Below, in pieces: positions 9,812 to 19,785 of a stretch of DNA of 64,000 nt (position 1 is its first letter; each line of letters opens with the position of its first letter). Below the pieces are notes generated by a model. That model searched no databases, was not told where the DNA came from, and saw nothing but the letters and a program-made list of their open reading frames with translations. The translations under genes were made by a program, and so were the position numbers. The stretch comes from Roseovarius sp. MMSF_3359 (GTDB lineage Bacteria > Pseudomonadota > Alphaproteobacteria > Rhodobacterales > Rhodobacteraceae), in contig NZ_JASHJC010000002.1 of the NCBI RefSeq assembly GCF_030733385.1, positions 248,001 through 312,000 of the forward strand, read 5' to 3'.

Positions 9812-10732
9812 TCACCCCACCGGGTCGGGCGCCACGTTCCCACCACAAACCAGGACCGCCACCCGTTCCTCCGGCTCCGGGACATAAACGCCGGAAAGCA
9901 ACGCCGCCAATGCCGCCGCACCCGCCGGTTCAACCAACTGGCGCAGCTCCTGCCAAAGCCATCGCTGTGCACCGATGATCGCATCATCACTCACGAGGAC
10001 CGATGACACCTGTTGCCGTGATGCAAGCTCGAAACAGATATCACCAATCCGCCGCGCGCCCAGGGCATTCGCCGCCACCCCCGAAACCTCCACATCCACC
10101 GGGCCGCTCGCAAAGAGTGCCGCATGCAGCGCAGAGGCCCCTTCCGGCTCAACGGCCACAACCTTGCGCCGCCCGTCAAGCCAGGCCATCGCGCCCGCAA
10201 TCAACCCGCCACCGCCAACGGCAATCAACACGGTATCGGCCTCAAGCCCCTGATCCTCCCATTCCGCCATGCAGGTCCCCTGACCGGCCACGGTCGCCGG
10301 GGCGTCATAGGCATGGACCTGCATCGCACCACGGCGCTCCTCGACCTCGCGCGCCTGCGCCAGGGCATTGGCGTATTCGCCCTGAACAACGGTGAGCTTT
10401 GCACCCGTCCGTTCGATCAGCGCGATTTTCGCAGGCCCCGCCATTTCCGGCACGAAAATCTGTGCGGTGTGGCCCAATTGTTGCGCTGCAAAAGCCACCG
10501 CGGCCCCGTGATTGCCACCACTGGCCGCAACAAGACCCGCCTCCGGCACCGGCTCACTCAGAAGCGTGTTGAACGCGCCCCGGGCCTTGAAACTGCCGGT
10601 ATGCTGCATCTGTTCGAGCTTCAGGGCCACAGGCTGGGCAATACCGGGTACCGCGACCTCGATCACCGGGGTCCGCCGTACATGGCCACCAATCCGGTCA
10701 CCTGCCGCGCCGATCAAGGTTTTCCAATCCAT
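9812..10732 (-). CDS. Threonine/serine dehydratase (PLP fold type II)
   Basis: A pyridoxal-phosphate enzyme of 306 residues, similar to the catabolic threonine dehydratase / serine racemase group, which deaminates Thr or Ser to 2-oxo acids. The PLP lysine lies in MQHTGSFKARGAFNTLL. The asparagine loop is ASGGNHGAAVAFAAQQLG and the phosphate-binding glycine loop is VGGGGLIAGAMAWLD. There is no C-terminal ACT regulatory domain, so it is the short, non-allosteric type. Exact substrate preference (Thr, Ser or hydroxyaspartate) cannot be read from the sequence. Confidence 0.85.
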   Translation of the reverse strand: MDWKTLIGAAGDRIGGHVRRTPVIEVAVPGIAQPVALKLEQMQHTGSFKARGAFNTLLSEPVPEAGLVAASGGNHGAAVAFAAQQLGHTAQIFVPEMAGPAKIALIERTGAKLTVVQGEYANALAQAREVEERRGAMQVHAYDAPATVAGQGTCMAEWEDQGLEADTVLIAVGGGGLIAGAMAWLDGRRKVVAVEPEGASALHAALFASGPVDVEVSGVAANALGARRIGDICFELASRQQVSSVLVSDDAIIGAQRWLWQELRQLVEPAGAAALAALLSGVYVPEPEERVAVLVCGGNVAPDPVG

Positions 10733-10802
10733 GCCACGCCCCTTTCGCTGGTCAATTCAGACCCGTTCCTATACGCCTTGTTAACCATACCCAAGCAAGG
10801 AT

Positions 10803-11630
10803 ATGCCGCATATGAAAGATGATCGCCGCAGCCAGTTCCGTGACGCCCATTCCGACCGCTCGTCGGCCGAGCAGGTCCCCGATACGCCGCAGACCCGCGC
10901 GCCGGCCTATCGCCTGGCCTTCAACGATCTGGACTTCATGTGCCGGGACGAATTACGCCCCGTGCGCCTGCAGCTGGAACTGCTCAAACCCGAGATGATC
11001 CTGAACGAGCGCGGCATCGAAAGCACGATTGTCCTCTTCGGCGGCGCCCGCATCCCCGACCCCACCAAGAAATCCGAGGCGCGTACAAAAACCCTCGCTG
11101 ATCTGTCTGAATTTTACGACGAAGCACGCGAATTTGCCCGGCTGATGACCGAAAAATCCATGGCGAGCTACGGGCGTGAATATGTCGTTGCAACCGGCGG
11201 CGGCCCCGGCGTGATGGAGGCTGGCAACCGCGGTGCCGCCGATGCGGGCGGCAATTCCATCGGCCTCAACATCGTCCTGCCCCATGAACAGGCCCCGAAT
11301 GAATACGTCACCCCGGGCCTGTGCTTCAATTTCCATTATTTCGCCATCCGCAAGATGCACTTCCTGATGCGCGCGCGGGCGATCTGCGTTTTTCCCGGCG
11401 GCTACGGTACGCTGGATGAAATGTTCGAGGCACTCACCCTGATCCAGACCGACCGCATGAATCGCGTTCCATTTCTGCTCTTCGGCGAAAAGTTCTGGCG
11501 CTCGATCATCAACTGGGAAGCCCTGTCGGACGCAGGCACCATCTCGCCCGAAGATCTCGACCTGTTCCGGTTCGTGGAAACCGCGCAGGAGGCGATGGCG
11601 GTTATCGACGGCTGGGAAGAGCCGGCCTGA
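10803..11630 (+). CDS. LOG family protein (TIGR00730 Rossmann fold)
   Basis: A 275-residue member of the lysine-decarboxylase-like/LOG family, whose studied members hydrolyse the N-glycosidic bond of cytokinin riboside or nucleoside 5'-monophosphates. Both signature motifs are present: GGGPGVMEA at 132-140 and PGGYGTLDE at 198-206. An N-terminal extension of about 40 polar residues is longer than in short LOG proteins. An in-frame ATG nine bases in (10812) is better spaced from the AAGG at 10797 and could be the true start. It is divergent from the dehydratase gene, with a 70-bp gap. Confidence 0.85.
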   Translation: MPHMKDDRRSQFRDAHSDRSSAEQVPDTPQTRAPAYRLAFNDLDFMCRDELRPVRLQLELLKPEMILNERGIESTIVLFGGARIPDPTKKSEARTKTLADLSEFYDEAREFARLMTEKSMASYGREYVVATGGGPGVMEAGNRGAADAGGNSIGLNIVLPHEQAPNEYVTPGLCFNFHYFAIRKMHFLMRARAICVFPGGYGTLDEMFEALTLIQTDRMNRVPFLLFGEKFWRSIINWEALSDAGTISPEDLDLFRFVETAQEAMAVIDGWEEPA

Positions 11631-11638
11631 GCCTCCCG

Positions 11639-12016
11639 TCAGGTGGTCTCGAGGCAATGCCTGCGGAACGCCCGTTTCAGCATGTCGAGCTCTTCGCGCA
11701 ACAAGGTCATCTCGGCCCTGATGTCATAGCTCAGCGCATCGCCCGACATCAGCGCGAAACTGTCGAGCATCTCTCCTGACCTCTTGTCGCAAATGACAAA
11801 GGTCTGCACGCCGTCGGCAATGATCTCGACCGGGATCGGCACCCGGACGACCCAGAGGCCCTCTTCGGGCTTTTCCCGCACCTCCACCCCGGCCACGGGC
11901 TTCTGCAGATGGGTGACCTCGATCTCGGGCTGGTAGTTGCCCGTACCCTCATAGGTCAGGACACCTTCCCACACCCCCTCGAACAACCGTGTCTTGGTCA
12001 GTGTCAGCTCATCCAT
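11639..12016 (-). CDS. Conserved hypothetical protein
   Basis: A 125-residue cytosolic protein starting MDELTLTKTRLFEGVWEGVL. It looks like a mostly beta N-terminal domain followed by an alpha-helical, possibly coiled-coil end (AEMTLLREELDMLKRAFRRH). I do not recognise the family. The ATG at 12016 follows a GGAGG ribosome-binding site. It is 12 bp downstream of the next hypothetical gene on the same strand and convergent with the LOG gene. Confidence 0.7.
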   Translation of the reverse strand: MDELTLTKTRLFEGVWEGVLTYEGTGNYQPEIEVTHLQKPVAGVEVREKPEEGLWVVRVPIPVEIIADGVQTFVICDKRSGEMLDSFALMSGDALSYDIRAEMTLLREELDMLKRAFRRHCLETT

Positions 12017-12028
12017 CAGGGCCTCCTC

Positions 12029-12802
12029 TCAGAACTCGGCGCGCGGCCGGCGGCCAAAGGTGAGATCACGCAGGATCACCTGGCTCATCTGCGGGTTCTC
12101 GAAAATCAGGTCGATCCACGCGCGCTCGATACGCTTTTCGTTGAGCTGGCTGTAGGCCAGGTCAAACTCGACCATCACGTCTTCTTCGTGGAGCGGCAAC
12201 TCACGTACCAACTGCTCCGTATTCGGGCCATGCTTGATGTTGAGCCGCGCGAAGATCTCCAGCGGCTTTTCCATCTCCACGATCGTGTCCATGCGGATCA
12301 GGTGCCTGCGGGTCAGCTGATCCACCGCTTCGAACGGCAGATCCAGCACCAATGACAGGAAGGAACCGTCGAAACTGAACACGTCCATGCGCAGGCCGAA
12401 CGGGGCCAGATCGGCCTCCCGGCTGTTGCGGATCTGGCGCAGGGTCAGTTCGGAATGGGCACAATCGTGAAACAATGTCACTTCGTCCCCCAACATCGAC
12501 TTGCTCTGCACCGACGACATGCCCGGCGTGGCCAGAGGTTCGCGCCAGAGCGACGGACGCCACGACCAATCGGTCCCATGGGGCTTGGGGAAAGCACTGG
12601 ACCCAATCATCGGCAGCGCCAGTCGGTTATCGGCAACCGAGACAATTTCATTCAATGAATACATCAGCTTACGCGCTCGGGCACGTTCCGCCCGCAGCAG
12701 GGAAAACCGCATTCTCGGCGCTTCGCGCGCCACCCTGCCCCAACGCCGTACCTCCCGCCGGTGACGGGCCCAGTCAAACAGCGAACTGCGAAGTCTTATC
12801 AT
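12029..12802 (-). CDS. DUF6478-like conserved hypothetical protein
   Basis: A protein of about 257 residues beginning MIRLRSSLFDWARHRREVRR, a very basic N-terminus. The rest (LTRRHLIRMDTIVEMEKPLE; IDLIFENPQMSQVILRDLTF) resembles a family seen in Rhodobacterales and tentatively DUF6478. No signal peptide or enzyme motif is visible. The ATG at 12802 was chosen because the longer frame upstream is composition-shifted and unlike coding sequence. Probably co-transcribed with the 125-residue gene downstream. Confidence 0.7.
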   Translation of the reverse strand: MIRLRSSLFDWARHRREVRRWGRVAREAPRMRFSLLRAERARARKLMYSLNEIVSVADNRLALPMIGSSAFPKPHGTDWSWRPSLWREPLATPGMSSVQSKSMLGDEVTLFHDCAHSELTLRQIRNSREADLAPFGLRMDVFSFDGSFLSLVLDLPFEAVDQLTRRHLIRMDTIVEMEKPLEIFARLNIKHGPNTEQLVRELPLHEEDVMVEFDLAYSQLNEKRIERAWIDLIFENPQMSQVILRDLTFGRRPRAEF

Positions 12803-13195
12803 TGCGGATCCATCTTGCCCTGGCTCCGTCCCAGTCTGCCCCACCTCATCCTTCCATAGCATTAACCACGAATTGGAAACAATCCACCTGTTTGGCATGA
12901 GGCCTGCGAGTGACCCGATGGAACCGCCTGACGTGATGACCTGTGGTCCGCTTGTGTCGCCCGATGTCCATTCAGAAATCTCAGCGGACGTTCTGAGTTT
13001 CCACCCGCGCGGAATTAAGGCCGCAGGCCGCCGCGCGATCGCCAGACCGCCCGCAAGGGCTGGCGATTTGGAGAGGTTGCGCAACCATCAGGGCTATTTC
13101 GAATTTGGCTGCGATAAAGCACGTCCCACGACCGTTGATCGCCATCCCGCGGTCTGGCAATCGAGCGGCTCGTTCATGAACACCCGCTTCGTCCT
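12803..13195. other. Intergenic region upstream of the hypothetical gene pair
   Basis: About 390 bp between the DUF6478-like gene and the ilvD terminator, both on the minus strand. Short frames exist on both strands but none has a ribosome-binding site or a protein-like sequence. It should contain the promoter for the two hypothetical genes; I cannot assign boxes. Confidence 0.4.
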
Positions 13196-13232
13196 AAAGA
13201 GGAAAATGGCCCGACAGGCTTACCGTCGGACC
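13196..13232 (-). terminator. Rho-independent terminator after ilvD
   Basis: Read on the minus strand, an 8-bp stem (GGTCCGAC / GTCGGGCC with one G-U pair, 9-nt loop) is followed by ATTTTCCTCTTT. It lies just 3' of the ilvD stop codon. Confidence 0.8.
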
Positions 13233-13241
13233 AATTCGTAT

Positions 13242-14969
13242 TCAGATATCGGCGTAGACGTGGCGTTCCTTGCCACCACCGGGGTGGGTCACGGCACCTT
13301 TATAGGTCTCGCCCACCAGTTGCGCGTATTTCCACAGCGCGCCCGAGGCATAGATTGTCTCGCGCGGGCCGGGCCAGCTTTCCTTGCGCTTGGTCAACTC
13401 TTCGTCGCTCAGATCAACACTGATTGCGCCTTTGATCGCGTCGATGGTGATCACATCGCCGTTTTGCAAAAGCGCGATCGGGCCGCCATGAGCCGCCTCG
13501 GGGCCGACATGACCCACGCAGAAACCACGGGTTGCGCCCGAGAAACGCCCATCGGTAATCAGCGCCACCTTCTTGCCCATGCCTTGGCCGGAAAGCGCAG
13601 CAGTTGTCGCCAGCATCTCGCGCATGCCGGGGCCGCCGGCGGGGCCTTCGTTGCGGATAACGATCACCTCGCCCTCTTCATAGGCGCGTTCCTGCACGGC
13701 GGCAAAAGCATCCTCTTCGCATTCAAACACGCGCGCGGGGCCGGTGAAGACCTGCTGCTCTTCGCTCATGCCCGCAACCTTCACGATGGCACCCGCCGGA
13801 GCCAGGTTGCCCTTGAGGCCAACAACGCCGCCGGTTTTGGAAAGCGGCTTGTCCACCGGATAGATCACCCGGCCATCGGCCTCGCGGGTGATCTTGTCGA
13901 GCGCCTCACCCATGGTGATGCCATCGGCGGTCATGCACTCCTCGTGGATGAGGCCCGCCTTGCGAAGTTCTTTCATCACGACCGGCACACCACCCACCTC
14001 GTAAAGGTCCTTGGCCACGAATTGCCCGCCGGGTTTCAAATCAACGAAATAGGGCGTGTCCTTGAAGATGTCACAAACGTCATCGAGGAAGAACTCGATC
14101 CCTGCCTCATGGGCAATCGCGGGCAGGTGCAGCCCGGCATTGGTCGAACCACCTGTGCAAGCCACGACGCGGGCCGCGTTTTCCAGCGACTTGCGGGTCA
14201 CGACGTCGCGCGCACGGATACCTTTCTCCAGCAGGTTCATCACCGCCGATCCGGACGCCTCGGCATATTGATCGCGGCTCTCATAAGGTGCGGGGGCGCC
14301 GGAGGAATTCATCAAGGCAAGGCCAATCGCCTCTGACACGCAGGCCATCGTGTTGGCGGTGAACTGCCCGCCGCAGGCCCCGGCAGAGGGGCAAGCGACT
14401 TTTTCAAGCTTCTCCAACTCGCATTCGCTGAGGTTCCCGGCCTGGTTCTGCCCTACGGCCTCGAACACGTCCTGCACGGTCACATCCTTGCCGTCCAACC
14501 GGCCCGGCAGGATCGACCCGCCATAGAGGAAGACCGACGGCACATTGAGGCGCACCATCGCCATCATCATCCCCGGCAGCGACTTGTCGCAGCCCGCCAG
14601 CCCCACCAGCGCGTCATAGCAGTGACCGCGCATCGTCAGTTCGACCGTGTCGGCAATTGCCTCGCGTGAGGCCAGCGACGAGCGCATGCCCTCGTGGCCC
14701 ATGGCGATCCCGTCGGTTACGGTGATGGTGGTGAACTCGCGCGGTGTGCCAGAGGCGTATTTGACGCCCATCTTGACCGATTGCGCCTGCCGGTTAAGCG
14801 CGATGTTGCACGGCGCGGCTTCGTTCCAGCAGGTGGCGACACCGATGAGAGGCTGGTGAATTTCCTCCTCGCTCATCCCCATCGCGTAATAATACGAACG
14901 ATGCGGTGCCCGCGCGGGGCCTTCGGTTACGTGACGGCTGGGCAGCTTGGCTTTGTCGAATTTGGTCAT
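13242..14969 (-). CDS. ilvD: Dihydroxy-acid dehydratase
   Basis: An Fe-S dehydratase of 575 residues converting 2,3-dihydroxy-isovalerate and -methylvalerate to the 2-oxo acids in valine/isoleucine synthesis. Cluster-binding segments are visible as [34 protein letters not shown] and [12 protein letters not shown]. The C-terminal [20 protein letters not shown] is the highly conserved active-site stretch. The ATG at 14969 ([17 protein letters not shown]) is normal. It appears monocistronic, with its own terminator. Confidence 0.95.
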   Translation of the reverse strand: MTKFDKAKLPSRHVTEGPARAPHRSYYYAMGMSEEEIHQPLIGVATCWNEAAPCNIALNRQAQSVKMGVKYASGTPREFTTITVTDGIAMGHEGMRSSLASREAIADTVELTMRGHCYDALVGLAGCDKSLPGMMMAMVRLNVPSVFLYGGSILPGRLDGKDVTVQDVFEAVGQNQAGNLSECELEKLEKVACPSAGACGGQFTANTMACVSEAIGLALMNSSGAPAPYESRDQYAEASGSAVMNLLEKGIRARDVVTRKSLENAARVVACTGGSTNAGLHLPAIAHEAGIEFFLDDVCDIFKDTPYFVDLKPGGQFVAKDLYEVGGVPVVMKELRKAGLIHEECMTADGITMGEALDKITREADGRVIYPVDKPLSKTGGVVGLKGNLAPAGAIVKVAGMSEEQQVFTGPARVFECEEDAFAAVQERAYEEGEVIVIRNEGPAGGPGMREMLATTAALSGQGMGKKVALITDGRFSGATRGFCVGHVGPEAAHGGPIALLQNGDVITIDAIKGAISVDLSDEELTKRKESWPGPRETIYASGALWKYAQLVGETYKGAVTHPGGGKERHVYADI

Positions 14970-15085
14970 GGCGAGCCTCTTGAAAATGTCCTGAACGGTC
15001 TAGGACAAGGGGCGGGGATGGGCAAGCCTGATGGCGGGGCAGCCGCCCGATTGCACTGCCACCGGTCCCCGCCTAGGGTGCGGTC

Positions 15086-15973
15086 ATGCGGTATGACGCC
15101 TATGACCCCCTGATCGCCCCGGCACGACCAACAGCGGGCCTGCAATTCCTCATTGCGGGGATCGTCCTGACGATCCTGATCTACTATTCGATCAACTACC
15201 TGGTCTGGATGGTGATCTTTGCCATGCTCACCTCCGACCAGAGCATGGCCGTCATCACCACGATCGACCAATCCCGCACACCGGGCAGCGTCATCATCAA
15301 CCTCTCGGTCTTCGCGCTTCTGTCGGTGTCCCTGGCCATCTCCGTCCGCGCCTTGCACCAGCGCGGCCTGATGTCGCTCATCGGACCGTTGCCCTGGGCG
15401 ATCATGCAATTCCGCCGGGTTCTGGTGGGCCTGGTGTTGCTGCTGGCGGTCACCATGTTCCTGCCGATGCCGAACGAGATCACACCCCTCCCTAACCTAC
15501 CATTCGGCAAATGGGTGATGTTCCTGCCGCTCACCATCATCGCCCTGCTGATCCAGACATCCGCCGAAGAGCTGGCCTTTCGCGGCTATATCCAAAGCCA
15601 ACTGGCCGCGCGGTTTCCCAATCCGGTCATCTGGCTGATGGTGCCATCGGTGGTCTTTGGCCTCGTGCATTACGACCCGAGCCTGCCGGCGCAAAACGCG
15701 CTCATCGTGATCCTCTGGGCCACGCTTTTCGGCATGGCCGCCGCGGATCTCACCGCCCGTTCCGGCACGTTGGGCCCGGCCATCGCCCTGCATTTCGTCA
15801 ACAACTTCAGCGCCATCGCCATCGCCGCCCCGCAGGGGCCATTTGACGGGTTGGCCCTCTACACATTTCCCTTTTCGCTGGCATCAACGGATGCCCTGAC
15901 TACGTGGGCACCGGTTGACCTCCTGATCCTGCTTTGCTGCTGGCTGACCGCGCGATTAGCCCTGCGTCGTTGA
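15086..15973 (+). CDS. CPBP family intramembrane glutamic endopeptidase
   Basis: A polytopic membrane protein of 295 residues with about seven hydrophobic segments. The Abi/CPBP (Rce1-like) signature is seen as SAEELAFRGYIQ with Glu161-Glu162 and Arg166, followed by VFGLVHYDPSLPAQN and the histidine segment GPAIALHFVNNFSAI. Family members cleave within or near the membrane; the substrate is unknown. It lies just upstream of accD on the same strand, with a 63-bp gap. Confidence 0.85.
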   Translation: MRYDAYDPLIAPARPTAGLQFLIAGIVLTILIYYSINYLVWMVIFAMLTSDQSMAVITTIDQSRTPGSVIINLSVFALLSVSLAISVRALHQRGLMSLIGPLPWAIMQFRRVLVGLVLLLAVTMFLPMPNEITPLPNLPFGKWVMFLPLTIIALLIQTSAEELAFRGYIQSQLAARFPNPVIWLMVPSVVFGLVHYDPSLPAQNALIVILWATLFGMAAADLTARSGTLGPAIALHFVNNFSAIAIAAPQGPFDGLALYTFPFSLASTDALTTWAPVDLLILLCCWLTARLALRR

Positions 15974-16036
15974 TTGCAATTCCCCGCGCGGCCCCTTATT
16001 TCTGATCCGCAACACGAACAACCGGACCATCGCTAC

Positions 16037-16975
16037 ATGAACTGGATCACCAATTACGTGCGCCCGCGGATCAACTCGATCTTTTCGCGCCGTGAGATGC
16101 CCGAAAACCTTTGGTCCAAATGCGATGAATGCGGCACGATGCTGTTTCACCGGGAACTCAGCGAAAACCTGTTTGTCTGCACCGGTTGCGGCCATCACAT
16201 GGCGATCACGCCGCGCGAACGGTTCAAGACCTTATTCGACGGCGGGATTTTCACCGATTTGAAAGTGCCCGCGCCAAAAGCCGACCCGCTGCAATTCCGC
16301 GATCAGAAGAAATACCCCGACCGGATGAAGGCCGCGCAAAAATCCAGCGGTGAGGCCGAGGCGATGCTCGTGGCCACCGGCGAGATGGGGCGCACCCCGA
16401 TCGTGGCCGCCGCGCAGGATTTCAGCTTCATGGCCGGATCCATGGGCATGTATGTCGGCAACGCAATCATCACCGCCGCCGAAGAAGCCGTGCGCCTGAA
16501 ACGCCCGCTGATCCTTTTCTCCGCCGCGGGCGGCGCGCGGATGCAGGAAGGTATCCTGAGCCTGATGCAGATGCCGCGCACGACCGTGGCCGTGCAGATG
16601 CTGAAAGAGGCCGGCTTGCCCTATATCGTCGTGCTGACCCATCCGACCACCGGCGGCGTGACGGCGAGCTATGCGATGCTGGGCGACGTGCATATCGCCG
16701 AGCCCAATGCACTCATCTGTTTCGCCGGGCCGCGTGTCATCGAACAGACCATTCGCGAGAAGCTGCCCGAAGGGTTTCAGCGCGCCGAGTACCTGCTCGA
16801 TCACGGTATGCTCGACCGCGTGACCCCGCGCCCGCAGATGCGCGATGAGCTCATTACCATCACGCGCATGCTGATGGGCCTGCCCCCGGCGGTCAAAGGC
16901 GACCTGCCCGCACCGGAGACACCCACGGCCGTCAAAGAGGCCGAGACCCCCGACGCAAAGCCCGCGGAAAAATGA
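16037..16975 (+). CDS. accD: Acetyl-CoA carboxylase carboxyltransferase subunit beta
   Basis: The beta subunit of the carboxyltransferase that makes malonyl-CoA for fatty acid synthesis; 312 residues. The N-terminal zinc ribbon is intact with Cys29, Cys32, Cys48 and Cys51. The crotonase-like core has the oxyanion loop [12 protein letters not shown] and the [11 protein letters not shown] motif. The C-terminus is a Pro/Ala/Glu-rich tail. The start is the ATG at 16037 ([10 protein letters not shown]). Its last 4 bp overlap folC (ATGA), the classic accD-folC pairing of proteobacteria. Confidence 0.95.
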   Translation: MNWITNYVRPRINSIFSRREMPENLWSKCDECGTMLFHRELSENLFVCTGCGHHMAITPRERFKTLFDGGIFTDLKVPAPKADPLQFRDQKKYPDRMKAAQKSSGEAEAMLVATGEMGRTPIVAAAQDFSFMAGSMGMYVGNAIITAAEEAVRLKRPLILFSAAGGARMQEGILSLMQMPRTTVAVQMLKEAGLPYIVVLTHPTTGGVTASYAMLGDVHIAEPNALICFAGPRVIEQTIREKLPEGFQRAEYLLDHGMLDRVTPRPQMRDELITITRMLMGLPPAVKGDLPAPETPTAVKEAETPDAKPAEK

Positions 16976-18246
16976 CCGCGCCCCATTCGGACATCATCCT
17001 TGAGAGGATGATGGCGCTGCACCCCAAGATCATTGATCTGACACTGGACCGTGTCTGGCGGCTTCTGGCGGCGCTCGACAATCCGCAGGACCGGTTGCCG
17101 CCGGTCATTCACCTCGCCGGCACCAATGGTAAAGGCTCGACCCAGGCAATGATCCGGGCGGGGCTCGAGGCGGCGGGCAAGCGTGTGCATGCCTATACCT
17201 CGCCGCATTTGGCGCGGTTTCACGAACGCATCCGCCTTGCCGGTGAGCTGATTTCCGAGGCCGATCTGACCGCGGTTCTGGACGAGTGCTATGCCGCAAA
17301 TGGCGATGAGGCGATCACCTATTTCGAAATCACCACCTGTGCCGCGATCCTGGCGATGAGCCGGGTGCCTGCGGACTACACGCTACTTGAAGTCGGCCTT
17401 GGCGGCAGGCTCGACGCCACCAACGTGATTGCCAAGCCTGCGTTGACGGTCATCACACCGGTGTCTATCGACCATGAACAGTTCCTGGGTGACACCTTGG
17501 CCAAGATTGCCGGTGAGAAGGCCGGGATCATCAAGCGGGGCGTGACCTGCGTGGTCGGGCCGCAGGCAGAAGACGCGATGGACGTGATCGAAGCGCGCGC
17601 CGCGACCCTCGGCGCGCCATTGATTGCGCAGGGCCAGCACTGGCATGTCTTCCCCGAACGCGGCAGGTTGGTCTTTCAGGACGAACAGGGGCTGTTGGAC
17701 CTGCCGATGCCAAACCTGCCCGGCGCGCATCAGATCGACAATGCCGGGGCAGCATTGGCGGTCCTGCGTCACTTGGGTCTCGGCGAGGTGGCTTGCGAGG
17801 CGGCTGTGACCTCGGCGCAGTGGCCGGCGCGGATGCAAAAGCTCGCCACCGGTCCGTTGGTCGAGGCCGCCCCACAGGCCGAGATCTGGCTTGACGGGGG
17901 CCACAACGCCGCCGCGGGTCAGGCGCTCGGCAGTCACCTTTCGACCCTGCCCAAACGTCCCACCCATCTGGTCTGCGGGATGCTGAACACCAAGGATGTG
18001 TCGGGATACATGAAACCGCTGGCGCGGCACGCCGATAGCCTCACCGCCGTCTCGATCCCCGCAGAGGCCAATACGCTGCCCGCGGAGGAAACCGCCGCCG
18101 CTGCGCAGGCCGTTGGCATCACTGCCAGCACAGCGGACAGCACCCTGGCCGCGGCAGAGCGCATCGCCCGGGACACGCCCCATGCGCGGATCCTGATCTG
18201 CGGCTCGCTATATCTGGCTGGTCATATTCTGCGGGATCACGGGTAA
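16972..18246 (+). CDS. folC: Folylpolyglutamate synthase / dihydrofolate synthase
   Basis: An ATP-dependent ligase of 424 residues that adds glutamate to dihydropteroate and to reduced folates. The Mur-ligase type P-loop is GTNGKGST at 50-57. The segments [15 protein letters not shown] and [23 protein letters not shown], and the C-domain [11 protein letters not shown], are all canonical. It overlaps accD by 4 bp and is likely translationally coupled to it. Confidence 0.95.
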   Translation: MTAPHSDIILERMMALHPKIIDLTLDRVWRLLAALDNPQDRLPPVIHLAGTNGKGSTQAMIRAGLEAAGKRVHAYTSPHLARFHERIRLAGELISEADLTAVLDECYAANGDEAITYFEITTCAAILAMSRVPADYTLLEVGLGGRLDATNVIAKPALTVITPVSIDHEQFLGDTLAKIAGEKAGIIKRGVTCVVGPQAEDAMDVIEARAATLGAPLIAQGQHWHVFPERGRLVFQDEQGLLDLPMPNLPGAHQIDNAGAALAVLRHLGLGEVACEAAVTSAQWPARMQKLATGPLVEAAPQAEIWLDGGHNAAAGQALGSHLSTLPKRPTHLVCGMLNTKDVSGYMKPLARHADSLTAVSIPAEANTLPAEETAAAAQAVGITASTADSTLAAAERIARDTPHARILICGSLYLAGHILRDHG

Positions 18247-18301
18247 ATCCACGTTATCCCCAATAAAATCACGATAATTCGGCGTTTCGAATCAGTTTCT
18301 G

Positions 18302-18331
18302 TTGACCGGCCTGATTCGTCTCGCCTATACC
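18302..18331 (+). promoter_or_regulatory. Sigma-70-like promoter of a putative sRNA
   Basis: TTGACC at 18302-18307 and TATACC at 18326-18331, separated by 18 nt, lie in the gap after folC. No ORF follows before the strong terminator about 100 nt downstream. Confidence 0.5.
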
Positions 18332-18337
18332 TGATGC

Positions 18338-18440
18338 AATTCGATAAAACGCACTGGCATTTCAGAACTCTGACTATTCACTGAAGACACCAGGCAGGAC
18401 GGATTGAGGGGCCGGATCAACGGCCCCCTTTCTTTTTTAT
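18338..18440 (+). ncRNA. Putative trans-acting sRNA or folC 3'-UTR RNA
   Basis: The stretch from about 18338 to the U-tract has a promoter upstream, no ribosome-binding site plus ORF, and a GC-rich terminator hairpin ending in U's, which is the architecture of a stand-alone small RNA of about 100 nt. I cannot assign it to a known family. Alternatively it could be the long 3' UTR of folC, since folC has no closer terminator. The exact 5' end is estimated from the -10 box. Confidence 0.45.
18408..18440 (+). terminator. Rho-independent terminator (putative sRNA / folC)
   Basis: A perfect 7-bp stem GGGGCCG / CGGCCCC with a 6-nt loop (GATCAA) is followed by CTTTCTTTTTTAT on the plus strand. Confidence 0.85.
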
Positions 18441-18453
18441 TGGCTGGCGCCAC

Positions 18454-18957
18454 TCAGTCGCGATCAATGACCCGCAGCGTTGCCACGAGGACGATCCCGT
18501 AAGCGACATGACCGACCAGCGCGACCCAGGTGATGCCGGTGAAGTTCAGAAAGAACGGCAGACCGGCAACCGACGTGATGCCGCCGATGGCGAAAACCCA
18601 GAGGCCGAAACCATAGATGGCGGAGGGCAGGAACCAATGGGTCTGGCCGATCACCCGTTTCCAGATCGGGGCGAAGATGAAGAGCCATCCAACGGGGTAG
18701 CCGATCAGGCCAACGAGGTAGAAGTGAACGAAGTTACCGGCAAACGCGCCATTCGGCAGGCCAAGCGTTCCCAGAAGGCTGCGCGCCAGGCCATGGGGCG
18801 AGAGCGCGGCGAAACCGAGACCGGGGCTGATAAGCTGCCCCCAGAGGTCGAAAGCGATCGTCGCGACGAAACCCGCGATGAACATGAGGCCGACGGTTTG
18901 TACATTGATCGACGGCAAGGCGCCGATGGGGCGGGGATGGGAAAGTGCTGCATTCAT
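18454..18957 (-). CDS. Four-helix membrane protein of unknown function
   Basis: A 167-residue protein with four predicted transmembrane segments (about 20-42, 75-97, 110-130 and 140-162). Family similarity is to YagU/DUF-type membrane proteins, and I would not go further. It stands alone behind a near-perfect 18-bp palindrome at 19074-19091, which suggests that it is tightly regulated. Confidence 0.7.
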   Translation of the reverse strand: MNAALSHPRPIGALPSINVQTVGLMFIAGFVATIAFDLWGQLISPGLGFAALSPHGLARSLLGTLGLPNGAFAGNFVHFYLVGLIGYPVGWLFIFAPIWKRVIGQTHWFLPSAIYGFGLWVFAIGGITSVAGLPFFLNFTGITWVALVGHVAYGIVLVATLRVIDRD

Positions 18958-19073
18958 TGTTTAAGTCTCCACTGACATCTGAATTTTCTTGTGGAGTTGA
19001 TATGCCAACGGATCGGTGCCGATCAACGCAGCGACGGGCGAAGTCACCGTTTAGTGTGCAACTGTATACCATC

Positions 19074-19091
19074 CTGTGAGAATTCTTACAG
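19074..19091. promoter_or_regulatory. Near-perfect 18-bp palindrome CTGTGAGAATTCTTACAG
   Basis: The inverted repeat has one mismatched pair and lies about 115 bp upstream of the four-helix membrane protein, adjacent to a TATACA box on the minus strand. This is the expected place for an operator. The regulator is unknown. Confidence 0.5.
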
Positions 19092-19162
19092 TTTCGCGGT
19101 GAATCCCGCCAATTGACGTAACGAAACTCAACGTCAAGCGTGATGCGCGGGGTGGTTTCGTT

Positions 19163-19195
19163 ACAAAAAACCCCGGGCACAACGGCCCGGGGTTC
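19163..19195 (-). terminator. Terminator of the atp operon
   Basis: Read on the minus strand, an 8-bp stem CCCCGGGC... (19171-19178 with 19185-19192) is followed by a run of six T's. It lies about 28 bp 3' of the last atp gene. On the plus strand a weaker U-rich run also follows the stem, so it may act both ways. Confidence 0.85.
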
Positions 19196-19220
19196 CTATT
19201 TTTCGCAGAAAACTGGCGCC

Positions 19221-19781
19221 TTAGTGCAGTTTTGCGTCCACTTCATCAATCGCGCTGTCGATCAGCTTGTTCGATTCAGCCGCGGTCATCTGCTTGGCGA
19301 TGACGTCTTTGGCGGCGCCGATCGCGATCGCAACGGCACGGTCACGGACCTCTTTCAGGGCCGAGGACTCGGCCGAGGCGATCTGATCTTCGGCGGCGGC
19401 CATCCGGCGCGCGATCGAGACCTTCAGATCTTCCTTGGCCTGCTCGGCCGCGGCTGTCGCCTCTTCCTTGGCGTGGGCAATGATGCGCTCGGCCTGGTCC
19501 TGGACCTCTTTCTGCTTGCGTTCGTATCCAGCCAGCAGGGTCTGTGCCTCTTCGCGCAGGGCGCGGGCCTCTTCCAGTTCCGCAGCGATGCCTTCAGCGC
19601 GCTTGTCGAGCATACCGCCCAGAAGCGACGGCACCTTGAGGTACAAAAGCACCCCGACGAACAAAAGGAAGGCCACCAGCACCACGAAGTTGGTGTTGGC
19701 CAGCGAGAAGAATGGACCCGATGCCGCCAGCGCGGGGCTGGCCGTGGTCAGGGCGATCAGTGTTGCAAGTGTCTTGCGCAT
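19221..19781 (-). CDS. atpF: ATP synthase F0 subunit b
   Basis: A 186-residue stalk subunit. It begins with a short hydrophobic leader-like stretch ([15 protein letters not shown]), then one membrane helix ([17 protein letters not shown]), followed by a long charged, Ala-rich helix that forms the peripheral stalk dimer with b'. It is the last gene of the operon. The cleavable-looking N-terminus is common in alphaproteobacterial b subunits. Confidence 0.93.
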   Translation of the reverse strand: MRKTLATLIALTTASPALAASGPFFSLANTNFVVLVAFLLFVGVLLYLKVPSLLGGMLDKRAEGIAAELEEARALREEAQTLLAGYERKQKEVQDQAERIIAHAKEEATAAAEQAKEDLKVSIARRMAAAEDQIASAESSALKEVRDRAVAIAIGAAKDVIAKQMTAAESNKLIDSAIDEVDAKLH

Positions 19782-19785
19782 GTCC

